DNA of 64,000 bases from Adhaeribacter terrigena (GCF_016623615.1 NZ_JAEHFX010000007.1:62001-126000), one strand, 5' to 3'. Shown: positions 51,857-59,931, counted from the stretch's first letter. Numbers and translations: made by a program. Notes: a model not told the origin generated them from the sequence alone.

Positions 51857-53101
51857 TTAACCTTTAGAATTTTTAAGTCTTGAAATTTCTTCCTGCAATG
51901 CTTTTACCTCTTTTGCTAACTGCAGATTCCGGAATTTCACTTTCACTTCCATATCCTCGTATGCGTTTTTAAGGTTCTCGGCGTAGTTACTCAATTGTTT
52001 GTTCTTAGCGGCCAGTTCCTGCGTTCGTTCTGCTACTTTGCGGTCCAGGCTGTGGTTCAGTTCGCGTAATTCCAGGGTCATTTTATCGGCCAGTTTAAGG
52101 GCATTTTCGCGGGTATTGGCCAGGGTGCGCAGCAAAAAGAAAAGCGAAACATTAAGCAGAATTCCGCCGAAAAGAATTACGTAAGCCAGCGTTTTACCCT
52201 TGGCGGTTTCGTAGTCGCGCACCGGCAAAAGCCGCAGCGTCCACTGATTATTGTAAACCGGGAAAGAGGCTGTGTAAGTAGAATCGGACATTTCCGGGCG
52301 CACAACCCAGGAGCGGTATAGCAATTTACTCGTATCGGTGCGGGCGCCATCGTAGAGTTCTACCTGGTAAGGCAGATCCCGACGACTGAGCTCCCGCTGC
52401 AATACGCCCTTCATAAAATTTTCAGCAACAAATGGCGCGTACGCCCAACCTAAAAACCGTTTAGTGGAATTCTCCTCAAGGGCTTCGGAGCGAAAAACCG
52501 GCACGTAAATCAGGAAACCGGGGGTTCTATTTTTATCCTGCACCAGCACTACCCGGTCCGAAATGGCGGCCTTACCCGTATTCCGGGCTTTTTCCATGGC
52601 CCTGCGGCGGGTTGGGTCCGAACCCATATCAAACCCGAGCGCTCTATGATTACGCAGCTGCGGCTCGATGAATTTGATCACGAAAAATTCTTTTGCCCCC
52701 GGCACCTTGCCCAAACTGGTTATCGAAAAATCGGGAGCCCGGTCGCGGCGGTTTTCCATTACAAACGCCAGCGAATCTGACTTGTTTACCGGAACAGCAA
52801 AACCAAGACCGTATATACCCGGATAATTTATATCTAATTGTAAAGCGGTCACAAAATCACGCCAGTCGTAACGGTTTACCTGTTCGGAACTGGCTACAAA
52901 AGCGCCGGCCGCAACCTGCTCATCTACATAGGTTTGCAAACGAAAAGCAATATTCTGCCTGATCTTTTCGAGCTGGTCCTGGTAATACGTTCGCCGGCTG
53001 ATCTCATGCCAGCGCAGTTCGTTCCGGAAAAATAAAAAAGTAACAACAAGCCCTGAAATCAGCAGCACAAATGGCAATGCGTTATATAATTTTTCTTTCA
53101 T
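51857..53101 (-). CDS. CHASE-domain membrane protein without output domain
   Basis: 414 aa. TM1 (ALPFVLLISGLVVTFLFF), an extracellular CHASE domain (residues about 40-260; YPGIYGLGFAVPVNKSD, ALGFDMGSDPTRRRAMEKA and AISDRVVLVQD are CHASE hallmarks), TM2 (LAYVILFGGILLNVSLFFLL), then only a coiled coil (about 335-414; LELRELNHSLDRKVAERTQE). The histidine kinase or cyclase domain that normally follows is absent. Possibly signals through a partner. It may share a transcript with the 51470 gene. Confidence 0.85.
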   Translation of the reverse strand: MKEKLYNALPFVLLISGLVVTFLFFRNELRWHEISRRTYYQDQLEKIRQNIAFRLQTYVDEQVAAGAFVASSEQVNRYDWRDFVTALQLDINYPGIYGLGFAVPVNKSDSLAFVMENRRDRAPDFSITSLGKVPGAKEFFVIKFIEPQLRNHRALGFDMGSDPTRRRAMEKARNTGKAAISDRVVLVQDKNRTPGFLIYVPVFRSEALEENSTKRFLGWAYAPFVAENFMKGVLQRELSRRDLPYQVELYDGARTDTSKLLYRSWVVRPEMSDSTYTASFPVYNNQWTLRLLPVRDYETAKGKTLAYVILFGGILLNVSLFFLLRTLANTRENALKLADKMTLELRELNHSLDRKVAERTQELAAKNKQLSNYAENLKNAYEDMEVKVKFRNLQLAKEVKALQEEISRLKNSKG

Positions 53102-53175
53102 GCTTTAAAAGTTTACCAGCCAACACCTGAGGCCGGCACCAAAAATAATGAACAATTCTGCCAACGCTTTCGCTA

Positions 53176-53183
53176 CAAAAGTA
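53176..53183 (-). promoter_or_regulatory. -7 box of the CHASE gene
   Basis: TACTTTTG on the minus strand, 74 nt upstream of the ATG. Confidence 0.4.
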
Positions 53184-53281
53184 CTTATTCCGGGACAGTA
53201 AACAGTATAACAAGGTTGTTTAATTCGGCCTTGTTTTTCACCTGATGATAAGAGCGTTCTGTATACAGGTTCGTGTATTTT

Positions 53282-54097
53282 TTACTTCTGCTGGCATTGC
53301 GTACATATATACGTAGCGCGGCCTCCAACAACCATTTTTGTGATCTCAGTTTTGCACCGCGGGCAGTTTTTATGCGCATCTTTTTCGGCGTGCGGCGAGT
53401 CATCCCATTCGCGGGAATGAATGAGAAAAGTAGCCGGCATTTGGCGGTAAACGGCCTCTTCTTCGATAGAGATCTGCAGTACGTTTTGCGTGGCTTCCAG
53501 CAGGTTTTGAATTTCCGGATCGGTTAGTTCGGCGGCAATTATTTCCGGGTGCAGTTTTGCCTGGAACAGAATTTCATCTACGAGCCAGTTGCCAATTCCG
53601 GCCAGGATTTTCTGATCGAGCAGCGCAGATTTAAGCGCAGTTTTTCTTTTCCGCAGGCTTTTTGCCAGTTCAGCGCCGGAAATTTCCAATGCATCGGGCC
53701 CGAGTTTTTTAGCTGTTTTATATACCGTTTCGCTTTCCCATAAACCGATCCGGCCAAACTTACGCGAATCTGCAAAAGCCAGTTTAAAGCCGCTGTCGAA
53801 GAAAAAAGTAGCCCGTTCAAAACGCGGCGCATCTTCCGGAATACGGTAATAATGTAGATCGCCGGTCATGCCGAAATGCAGGCTCAGCACCTTGCCGTTG
53901 TCGAGCGTTACGAGTAAATGTTTCCCGATCCGGGTGGTTTTTACCATTTGGCGCCCCATTATTTGCTCCCGGAAATCTTCGGCCGGCATGGTGATCTGGC
54001 GCTTTGCATCTACAGCCGTAAAACCGGTAATTTTCTGGTGCATGCTGGTTGCTTCCAGGTATTTGCGGAGCGTTTCTACTTCGGGTAATTCGGGCAT
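53282..54097 (-). CDS. mutM: Formamidopyrimidine-DNA glycosylase
   Basis: 271 aa. MPELPEVETLRKYL supplies the catalytic Pro2/Glu3; TRIGKHLLVTL and HFGMTGDL are standard. The helix-two-turn-helix (ALLDQKILAGIGNWLVDEIL) and a C-terminal zinc finger (CPRCKTEI then YICTQCQ) complete it. It removes oxidised guanine and cleaves the abasic site in base-excision repair. Start set by the required N-terminal Pro. Confidence 0.95.
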   Translation of the reverse strand: MPELPEVETLRKYLEATSMHQKITGFTAVDAKRQITMPAEDFREQIMGRQMVKTTRIGKHLLVTLDNGKVLSLHFGMTGDLHYYRIPEDAPRFERATFFFDSGFKLAFADSRKFGRIGLWESETVYKTAKKLGPDALEISGAELAKSLRKRKTALKSALLDQKILAGIGNWLVDEILFQAKLHPEIIAAELTDPEIQNLLEATQNVLQISIEEEAVYRQMPATFLIHSREWDDSPHAEKDAHKNCPRCKTEITKMVVGGRATYICTQCQQK

Positions 54098-54106
54098 TAA
54101 TCTGGT

Positions 54107-54155
54107 TGTTGATTGTTGGTTAGTTGTTGTTGGTTGCTGGTTGTTAGCTTTGGGT
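54107..54155. repeat. 7-bp-period TTGTTGG tract
   Basis: TTGTTGA, TTGTTGG, TTAGTTG, TTGTTGG, TTGCTGG, TTGTTAG. Similar to the repeats flanking the IVP gene at 3530 and 3950, but with no gene here. Confidence 0.6.
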
Positions 54156-54233
54156 TTTAGGTTTTAAAGAATTCCGAAAATAATAAAAAGCATTTCCCAG
54201 ATCATGAACTTAATTTTCCGGAATAATTTTTCA

Positions 54234-54299
54234 AATTTCCTTCGTAGCGTATGTAGCGTAGGGTTTAAACCCTACGCTACATACGCTACGAAGGAAATT
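54234..54299. repeat. 66-bp perfect palindrome
   Basis: Arms of 33 nt (54234-54266 and 54267-54299) are exact complements with no loop; the centre is GGGTTTAAACCC. Each arm repeats GTAGCGTA twice (GTAGCGTATGTAGCGTA). It lies between mutM and the radical SAM gene, both on the minus strand. AT-rich outer ends and no poly-T run argue against a simple terminator. Confidence 0.9.
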
Positions 54300-54342
54300 A
54301 AATAAGAAACCTTTCAATTACAGTATCTTCAAAACCTTAAAC

Positions 54343-54384
54343 AGTTTTTCAGGCCAAAAGCATACCGTTTTCTTTTCGAAAATG
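54343..54384. repeat. 42-bp A/T-tract element
   Basis: AGTTTTTCAGGCC, AAAAGCATACCGTTTTC, TTTTCGAAAATG; 42 nt, 44 nt from the palindrome. Confidence 0.75.
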
Positions 54385-54478
54385 CAGCTGCCGCCAGTAA
54401 AAAAGTACCATCCCGGCTTCCGTTTAAACATATAAAACGCAGTAATGGCTTTTTAATTTTATTTAAATCCTGCTGCTA

Positions 54479-55546
54479 TTAAAATAAACCGAGCTGTTTG
54501 CCGGTCAGTTGGCAGAAGTGGTTGTAATTGTAGGGTTTCATGCTGCGGCCTGCCAGGTATTTTTTCTTACTCACTCGGAAAAGATTGGCAATATTGGCCG
54601 CAAAATTTCCTTCGCCAATAATGCGGGTCCCGAAACGGCTGTCGTTTAATTTTCCGCCGTGGCAATGCGCGGTCTGGTACAATACTTTTTCGGCCCGGTC
54701 CGGGTAGGCTTTACGCACCCAATCTTCAAAAACAGCGCCGACAGCGCCATTCAGCCGCACAATGGTGTAAGCGGCATTGCTGGCTCCGGCTTCGGCGGCG
54801 GCGCGCATGAGTTCCGGAATTTCGTAATCGTTCAGGGCCGGAATAATGGGTGCCAGCATCACGTTTACCGGAATGCCGGCATCGGTTAACTGCTTTACCA
54901 CTTCCAGCCTTTTTTTACCCGAAACCGTGCGCGGTTCGAGTTTGCGGCGCAGTTCTTCGTTTAACGTGGTGATGGAAATATTTACGTGCACCAGGTCCAG
55001 GGCATTGAGTTTTTGCAGCAGGTCGAGGTCGCGGAGAATGAGGGCGTTTTTGGTGATGATGCTGACCGGATGTTTGTAGCGCAGCAGCACTTCCAGAATT
55101 TTGCGGGTAAGCTGTTTTTTGGCTTCTATGGGTTGGTAGCAATCGGTATTGCCGGCCAGCATAATGGGCTTGGGTTCCCATTTCGGGTTTTCGAGTTGTT
55201 TCACCAGAACCTGCGGCGCATTTTCTTTTATGATGATCTTGGTTTCGAAATCGAGGCCGGCGCCGTAGCCCCAATACTCGTGCGTATTGCGGGCGTAGCA
55301 ATATACGCAGCCATGCTCGCAACCCTGGTACGGATTCAGCGAATAACCTAAACCAAGATCCGGGCTGTTTATTTTGTTTACGATCTTTTTGGGCAGCTCG
55401 GTAAAATATTCCGTTTTGGGCGCTTCTGCCAGCCAGGGTTCATCAAGGCCCTCCAGGTGTTCGGTTACGTAAGCTTGCTTCTGAAATTTATTGGCCGGAT
55501 CGAATTGCGCGCCTCTACCCTTCCATAGTTCGTCCTTTTTTTCCAT
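54479..55546 (-). CDS. PA0069-family radical SAM protein
   Basis: 355 aa. Fe-S motif NPYQGCEHGCVYCYARNTHE (CxxxCxxC), preceded by GLGYSL. The N-terminus (LWKGRGAQFDPANKFQKQAY) is the conserved opening of this family, which is related to the spore photoproduct lyase SplB fold. Later DLVHVNISITTLNEELRRKL and APIIPALNDYEIP form the barrel. The substrate is unknown. Confidence 0.93.
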   Translation of the reverse strand: MEKKDELWKGRGAQFDPANKFQKQAYVTEHLEGLDEPWLAEAPKTEYFTELPKKIVNKINSPDLGLGYSLNPYQGCEHGCVYCYARNTHEYWGYGAGLDFETKIIIKENAPQVLVKQLENPKWEPKPIMLAGNTDCYQPIEAKKQLTRKILEVLLRYKHPVSIITKNALILRDLDLLQKLNALDLVHVNISITTLNEELRRKLEPRTVSGKKRLEVVKQLTDAGIPVNVMLAPIIPALNDYEIPELMRAAAEAGASNAAYTIVRLNGAVGAVFEDWVRKAYPDRAEKVLYQTAHCHGGKLNDSRFGTRIIGEGNFAANIANLFRVSKKKYLAGRSMKPYNYNHFCQLTGKQLGLF

Positions 55547-55686
55547 GCTTAAAGTTACGGATTTACTAAATTTAAAAGTATTTTCAAGCCAATTATTTTA
55601 GCGCTACCTGTTAATATTTCTAAAACTACCGTAAAAACTAATTAACTTAGCAATTTCTTATATGTGAAGGAAAATCAATTCCCGTA

Positions 55687-55711
55687 TTTTGCGGCTTTTA
55701 CATTACTTTTG
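55687..55711 (+). promoter_or_regulatory. Promoter-like boxes before the 55729 gene
   Basis: TTTTG (55687-55691) then TACTTTTG (55704-55711); the 12-nt spacing is shorter than the usual 18-20. 17 nt before the ATG. Confidence 0.45.
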
Positions 55712-55728
55712 CAGAAAATATTTCAAGC

Positions 55729-56199
55729 ATGCTTTTACCTGAAAACGTCGAAATTATAGCTTACCAAACTCTCCACCGCGAAGCCTTTCGGGACCTGAAC
55801 CACGAATGGATCACGAAATTCTTTGCTTTGGAAGCTGCCGATAGTAACATGCTCGAGAATCCGGAAAGGTATATTCTGGAAAAAGGCGGGTATATTTTTA
55901 TGGCGCTGCTGCACGGAGAACCTGTGGGCACGGTTGCATTAATTAAAAACCCGGATGGTTCTTTTGAGCTGGCAAAAATGGCGGTAACCGATAAAGCCAA
56001 AGGCCTGAAGATCGGGTACGCCCTGGGCAAAGTTGCGCTCGAAAAAGCCAGCGAAATAAAAGCCCCGAAAGTAGAATTGCTCTCGAACCGAAAACTCGCG
56101 CCGGCCCTGAACCTTTATAAAAAACTGGGCTTCGAGGAAGTGCCTTTACCGCCCAACGATTACCAGCGCGCCGATATAAAAATGGAAATCCGTTTCTGA
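55729..56199 (+). CDS. GNAT family N-acetyltransferase
   Basis: 156 aa. MALLHGEPVGTVALI, LAKMAVTDKAKGLKIGYALG (acetyl-CoA loop, KGLKIG) and NRKLAPALNLYKKLGFEEVP are GNAT motifs D, A and B. Substrate unknown. Its stop is followed at once by a 42-bp element. Confidence 0.9.
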   Translation: MLLPENVEIIAYQTLHREAFRDLNHEWITKFFALEAADSNMLENPERYILEKGGYIFMALLHGEPVGTVALIKNPDGSFELAKMAVTDKAKGLKIGYALGKVALEKASEIKAPKVELLSNRKLAPALNLYKKLGFEEVPLPPNDYQRADIKMEIRF

Positions 56200-56239
56200 A
56201 ATTTTAAGTAAAAACGGTACAGTTTTATAAACAAAAAGT
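56199..56239. repeat. 42-bp element between a stop and a terminator
   Basis: It begins at the last base of the TGA stop: AAATTTTAAGTAAAAACGGT, ACAGTTTTATAAAC, AAAAAGT. Its right arm is also the 5' arm of the terminator at 56233. Confidence 0.72.
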
Positions 56240-56264
56240 CACTGCCGCCGGCAGTGACTTTTTT
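56233..56264. terminator. Bidirectional terminator flanked by two 42-bp elements
   Basis: AAAAAGTCACTGCC pairs with GGCAGTGACTTTTT. The outer AAAAAGT and ACTTTTT are the arms of the flanking element copies. Confidence 0.85.
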
Positions 56265-56298
56265 ATGCGCAAAGCATAGCGTTTTTAACCGTTACAAT
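56257..56298. repeat. 42-bp element, inverted to the 56199 copy
   Basis: ACTTTTTTATGCGC then AAAGCATAGCGTTTTT, then AACCG; lies before the stop of the 56306 gene. Confidence 0.75.
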
Positions 56299-56305
56299 CT
56301 TGAAA

Positions 56306-57277
56306 TTATCGTTCCGAACCAGGGTTCCAGGCGTTGCCGGAAATCGGATCGTAATAGCGGTTCCTTGGGTAGGCTTCGCTTTCGAAAGGAGTAGCCGTGT
56401 TTCCGTAATCCAGATCTGAGGTTCCGGAATACATATCCTGGTCGTAGCCACTGCCCTGGCGGTTGCGGGCGCGCTGCCGCGAACCGTAATTATCGTAAGG
56501 CGAGAATTCCTGGTGGCTGCGCAGATTCAGGTCATCGGTAATGCTGCCTTGCGTAGAATTATTGTAGTTACCGCGGTTATACTGGCTTTCGGAAGTATCG
56601 TAAATTTCGTAGCGCGAATCGTCTTCAGCAGGTGTAAAACGGTTGTAACGGCCGGTTTGTCTTTGTTCGCTTTCTTCCGTTCTGCGCCAGCCGCGGGTAT
56701 TATCAGCACCCTGCGATCCGTACCGGGAACTTCCATCGTAACTTTCGCGCTCGCCGGGCGCAAAACTGTTGCTATCGCGGTAAGCGCCGTAAACCTGGTG
56801 GCGCGGACGCGGTGCAGGCTCGTGGTGGCCGCTTGCCCAGCGTTCGTTATTGTAACCGTTGCTGGCCGAGCCGAAGCCCTGGGCGCCGCCGTAGCTGCCC
56901 ATAGAACCGGCATTGCGCGATGCTCCGTACGTTGCTCCGGTGCCATAATCGCTTTGGTGCCGACCGCGGTCGGCGCCGTTGCGCGAATTACCGGCGTGGC
57001 CGTAGCTGTAATCGCGGCCGTAATTTTCCTGGTTCAGGTTGCGGTAGGTATCGCGGTTTTCAGGGCTGTTATCTAAGCGGTAAGCACCCCGGAATCTTTC
57101 GCGCTCGTCGTTGCGGTAATCAATGCGGTTGGGGTGCCACATATCTTCCTGCCGACGTTGCGGATCGTTGTTCCGGTTCTGACCGCTATTCCGGTTTTGA
57201 TCGGAATTCCGGTTCTGCGGGTACTGATTCTGTTCATCCCAATTGCGGGACTGGTCATAATTTCTATTACGGTTCAT
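56306..57277 (-). CDS. Low-complexity Arg/Asn/Tyr/Gly-rich protein
   Basis: 323 aa with no hydrophobic segment. Opening NRNRNYDQSRNWDEQNQ and repeats of NRN, NSG, YGS and SYDGSSRYGS throughout; RG/YG-rich and predicted disordered. It resembles stress-associated SWFG-like or RNA-binding low-complexity proteins, but no domain is certain. Neighbouring small hydrophilic genes suggest a stress-type cluster; this is inference. Confidence 0.7.
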   Translation of the reverse strand: MNRNRNYDQSRNWDEQNQYPQNRNSDQNRNSGQNRNNDPQRRQEDMWHPNRIDYRNDERERFRGAYRLDNSPENRDTYRNLNQENYGRDYSYGHAGNSRNGADRGRHQSDYGTGATYGASRNAGSMGSYGGAQGFGSASNGYNNERWASGHHEPAPRPRHQVYGAYRDSNSFAPGERESYDGSSRYGSQGADNTRGWRRTEESEQRQTGRYNRFTPAEDDSRYEIYDTSESQYNRGNYNNSTQGSITDDLNLRSHQEFSPYDNYGSRQRARNRQGSGYDQDMYSGTSDLDYGNTATPFESEAYPRNRYYDPISGNAWNPGSER

Positions 57278-57513
57278 AGTTTAAATTTTGAGTTTTGATC
57301 TGGTAAAGAAATATGCTTACTGTAAACGATTCCGGCCGCCTGCGGTTGTGGAAATAATTCCCCGCTGGTTAACAGCCGGCTACCGGTTTTTAACGCAGTA
57401 GCACTTGTATTTCTAAAAATTAACTTTAACTTTATGACAAGATTTATGGTAATTCCAACTTTAAATCTTATACTTCAGAAACCTGGTTACATCTCACCCT
57501 TAATCGAGGTATT

Positions 57514-57921
57514 ATGCAGTCAACCCTAGTAGTTTGTTTCGAGAATGAGTGCTGCACCCTGGAGCATGATACGGACAACCAATGCCTGGTCATGACCTGG
57601 AAAGGTTTGCTGCCCAGCAAAGGCTTCCGGGAGGTTCACCAGCACGCGCTGCACCTGATGCGCAAACATAAAATCAGCAAACTACTATGCGATGCCCGCC
57701 GCATGAAAACCATTGGTAGCGAAGACGCCGCCTGGATCGAAAATTTCTGGATTCCCAGCGCGGTGGTAGCCGGTTACCGGTATTGCGCCATTGTAGAATC
57801 AGATTATATTTTCAATCAGATCTCCATTAACAACATCACCGAAAAAATAGACCCGGAAAGCATAACGATCGGGCATTTTAAAACCCGGGAAGAAGCGTTG
57901 CACTGGCTCCGGCATAGCTGA
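57514..57921 (+). CDS. STAS-like protein, paralogue of 14912 gene
   Basis: 135 aa. LVMTWKGLLPSKGFREVHQH, ISKLLCDARRMKTIGSEDAA, YRYCAIVESDYIFNQISINN correspond block by block to the 14912 protein. Role unknown; a regulatory STAS/SpoIIAA-like fold is inferred. It contains a CCT(L) with three Cys near the start. Its stop codon is the first base set of a 42-bp element. Confidence 0.7.
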   Translation: MQSTLVVCFENECCTLEHDTDNQCLVMTWKGLLPSKGFREVHQHALHLMRKHKISKLLCDARRMKTIGSEDAAWIENFWIPSAVVAGYRYCAIVESDYIFNQISINNITEKIDPESITIGHFKTREEALHWLRHS

Positions 57922-57962
57922 GTTTTTCAACCCGAAACCCTACCGTTTCTGCTATTTGGTGC
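57921..57962. repeat. 42-bp element filling a convergent gap
   Basis: AGTTTTTCAACCC, GAAACCCTACCGTTTCTG, CTATTTGGT. It starts on the last base of the left gene stop (57919-57921) and covers the stop of the opposite gene (57952-57954). Confidence 0.78.
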
Positions 57963-58173
57963 GCAGGTTATTGGCATTGCTGCCGTCGAGCTTGCGCGTA
58001 TCTTCTTCTTTTTCGGCCGCCACATTTCCTTCCGCCACCGTGCCTTCGGGCTTCAGGTCCAGTTCGTCGGTTTTAATGTCTTCCAGCGGTTCAGGGTTAT
58101 CGTCAGGCAAACGTTTGCTTTCGTCGGCGTTGGTTATCTGGTCTTTGTCGTCGGGATTATTTAAGGCGGCCAT
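57952..58173 (-). CDS. Small acidic hydrophilic protein
   Basis: 73 aa, almost all charged or polar (MAALNNPDDKDQITNADESK, LEDIKTDELDLKPEGTVAEG), no hydrophobic core and no Cys. Probably disordered, like stress hydrophilins. Similar in type to the next gene (58231). The gene is short but the codon use and its neat boundaries with the 42-bp elements support it. Confidence 0.6.
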   Translation of the reverse strand: MAALNNPDDKDQITNADESKRLPDDNPEPLEDIKTDELDLKPEGTVAEGNVAAEKEEDTRKLDGSNANNLRTK

Positions 58174-58188
58174 GGCTTTCAGAATTTT

Positions 58189-58230
58189 AGTTTTTTGGTT
58201 GAAAAGGATAGCGTTTTTTCCAGCGCTTAT
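58189..58230. repeat. 42-bp element filling an intergenic gap
   Basis: AGTTTTTTGGTTG, AAAAGGATAGCGTTTTTT, CCAGCGCTTAT. It ends one base before the stop of the 58231 gene. Confidence 0.75.
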
Positions 58231-58482
58231 TTAGTCGTTCTCGTTATTGGCGTCGCCGTCGTTGGTATCGCGGTCTTCCAGGCTTTTACCGGGGTTGGCG
58301 GCGCGGGTTCCGTCAAAATTTTCGTCGGAAGTTGGCGAACCGCGGCGGTGCGACGTCGGGCTCAGATCAGGTGGCGTGGCTTCGCCGGTGGATCCTTCGT
58401 TGGCTAAACGAATGGCTTCCTGGCGCTGGTATTCGGCATCCTGTTCTTCAGGACTTAAAGGTCTTTGGTTTTGAGCATTCAT
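58231..58482 (-). CDS. Small hydrophilic protein, probably disordered
   Basis: 83 aa: NAQNQRPLSPEEQDAEYQRQ, then EGSTGEATPPDLSPTSHRRG and a tail rich in Asp/Asn (LEDRDTNDGDANNEND). No fold or motif recognised. On the same strand as and upstream of the 57952 gene, separated by one 42-bp element, so the two may be one transcript. Confidence 0.6.
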   Translation of the reverse strand: MNAQNQRPLSPEEQDAEYQRQEAIRLANEGSTGEATPPDLSPTSHRRGSPTSDENFDGTRAANPGKSLEDRDTNDGDANNEND

Positions 58483-58650
58483 TTTTTCGGGGTTTTTATG
58501 TAAGAAGTAAGCGTATTTAAATTCACCTGTTTTACTCCCGTTTCCCGTTTTATGTTTTCCTGCCTGCCCTAAACCACACGCCGTGCAACATTTTCGCAGG
58601 GCAATAGTTTAAACAGTGTCTATTCCCTTACAAACCAAAAACAGAAAACC

Positions 58651-59100
58651 ATGAAAAAGTTATTATCAATGTTGTTTGCCTTGGTGCTGAGCAGCGCATT
58701 TGTGCAGGCGCAAACCACGCAGGAAACAACAACAAAAGCGAAAGCCAAAGGCTCGATGTCTGCAAATCCGCAAATGCAAAACCCCGCTATGAAAGACGGC
58801 ATTATGATGCAAGGCGGTAAACTGATGATGGTAAACAAAGGCGTGGCGGCTGTAATAACCGAAGACCAGACGCTGAGCAACGGCATGGTGGTTATGAAAG
58901 ACGGTAACGTAAAAAAGGCCGATGGCACCACCATGATGCTGCACGAAGGCGACCACCTGACCATGGATGGCAAAATTATGCACCACCACCCGAACATGCA
59001 GGCAGACGGTAAGGCCAAAAAAGGCAAAGGCAAAATAAAAGTAGACGATGACGAAACGAAAACGAAAGGCAGCATGGGTAATTCGAAAACCAAATACTAA
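58651..59100 (+). CDS. DUF6799-type secreted protein
   Basis: 149 aa. Signal peptide MKKLLSMLFALVLSSAFVQAQ. The body has the Met/Gly/Lys-rich strand pattern MKDGIMMQGGKLMMVNKGVA, TLSNGMVVMKDGNVKKADGT and HLTMDGKIMHHHP of DUF6799. The Met/His content hints at metal binding, but this is inference. C-terminal Lys-rich tail. Followed by a terminator. Confidence 0.85.
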   Translation: MKKLLSMLFALVLSSAFVQAQTTQETTTKAKAKGSMSANPQMQNPAMKDGIMMQGGKLMMVNKGVAAVITEDQTLSNGMVVMKDGNVKKADGTTMMLHEGDHLTMDGKIMHHHPNMQADGKAKKGKGKIKVDDDETKTKGSMGNSKTKY

Positions 59101-59128
59101 GAATTGACCTGGCGCTGATTTCGATCTG

Positions 59129-59165
59129 AAAACTGCCCTGCAAACCACGGGGCAGTTTTTGTTTT
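59129..59165 (+). terminator. Terminator sharing its T-tract with a 42-bp element
   Basis: AAAACTGCCC (59129-59138) pairs with GGGCAGTTTT (59150-59159). Confidence 0.8.
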
Positions 59166-59195
59166 AAAAACCTACCGTTTTTGCCCGTATTAATT
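59154..59195. repeat. 42-bp A/T-tract element
   Basis: AGTTTTTGTTTT, AAAAACCTACCGTTTTTG, CCCGTATTAATT. Confidence 0.72.
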
Positions 59196-59206
59196 GCGTA
59201 TCTTTG
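59179..59206 (+). promoter_or_regulatory. Promoter-like boxes of the 59234 gene
   Basis: TTTTG (59179-59183) and TATCTTTG (59199-59206), 27 nt before the ATG. The -33-like TTTTG is the right tract of the 42-bp element, so element and promoter overlap. Confidence 0.5.
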
Positions 59207-59233
59207 TTTCTGGAAGCGAAGAAAAATTACGGT

Positions 59234-59878
59234 ATGAAAAACCTGAAAGAAAACGAACGGGAAGTAATTAAACTCATAAACTTTTTCCGGAAACGGGCTG
59301 AACGCCTGATAGAAGAAGGTGCTCTGAGCGAAGAAGAACAACAGGTTACCAGCTCCTGCCAGAAACTGGAAGAAAGCCTTTATATACATGCCGCCAACCG
59401 CGATGCCGTACTGGAAAAACGCGACCAGCTGAACACGATCGTGAAAGACAATGCGGCCTGCCCGAAATGCGAAAGCAACGCAAACCTGAAATTTGTAACG
59501 GTAGAAAAGAATGAACAGGGCTGGAAATCGAACCGCTATAAATGCCGCCGCTGCAACATTGCCTTTACCTGGAACCGCCCCAATAACCCCTGGGACCTGG
59601 TACTGTTTTTAAAAGTTGTAGTAGCCGATATGGAAGCCGCCGCGCAGGACGAAAACGAAACGGAGCAAGCCCGCCAGGTGGCCGCCTATAACCGCGACAT
59701 GATGCTCGAAAACCTGGCCAAACTGGAACCGGTACTGCAAAGCTCCGACGAAGAACTGGCTGAAATGGAAGCCCGCGAACGCGAAATGAGCAAGCTGATC
59801 CACCAGTTCAAAAACTATCTTTTGATAGAAAAAATAAAGCTCGATACCTGGGTAGAGCCCAAAAGCCTGCGGGACTAA
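59234..59878 (+). CDS. Zinc-ribbon and coiled-coil protein, unknown function
   Basis: 214 aa from the ATG at 59234. N-terminal helical region (KNLKENEREVIKLINFFRKR), then a zinc ribbon CPKCESNANLKF and YKCRRCNIAFTWNRPNNPWD (four Cys), then charged helices (AEMEAREREMSKLIHQFKN). Cytoplasmic; possibly nucleic acid binding. It is 171 nt upstream of the CvfB gene, in the same direction. Confidence 0.7.
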   Translation: MKNLKENEREVIKLINFFRKRAERLIEEGALSEEEQQVTSSCQKLEESLYIHAANRDAVLEKRDQLNTIVKDNAACPKCESNANLKFVTVEKNEQGWKSNRYKCRRCNIAFTWNRPNNPWDLVLFLKVVVADMEAAAQDENETEQARQVAAYNRDMMLENLAKLEPVLQSSDEELAEMEAREREMSKLIHQFKNYLLIEKIKLDTWVEPKSLRD

Positions 59879-59880
59879 TT

Positions 59881-59921
59881 TAAATGGCTTAATGGTTAAA
59901 TTGCTAAATGGTTGAATGGTT
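59881..59921. repeat. 8-bp-period degenerate tandem array
   Basis: TAAATGGC, TTAATGGT, TAAATTGC, TAAATGGT, TGAATGGT. It is matched in inverse sense by 60015-60049. Confidence 0.65.
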
Positions 59922-59931
59922 TTTAGTACAT

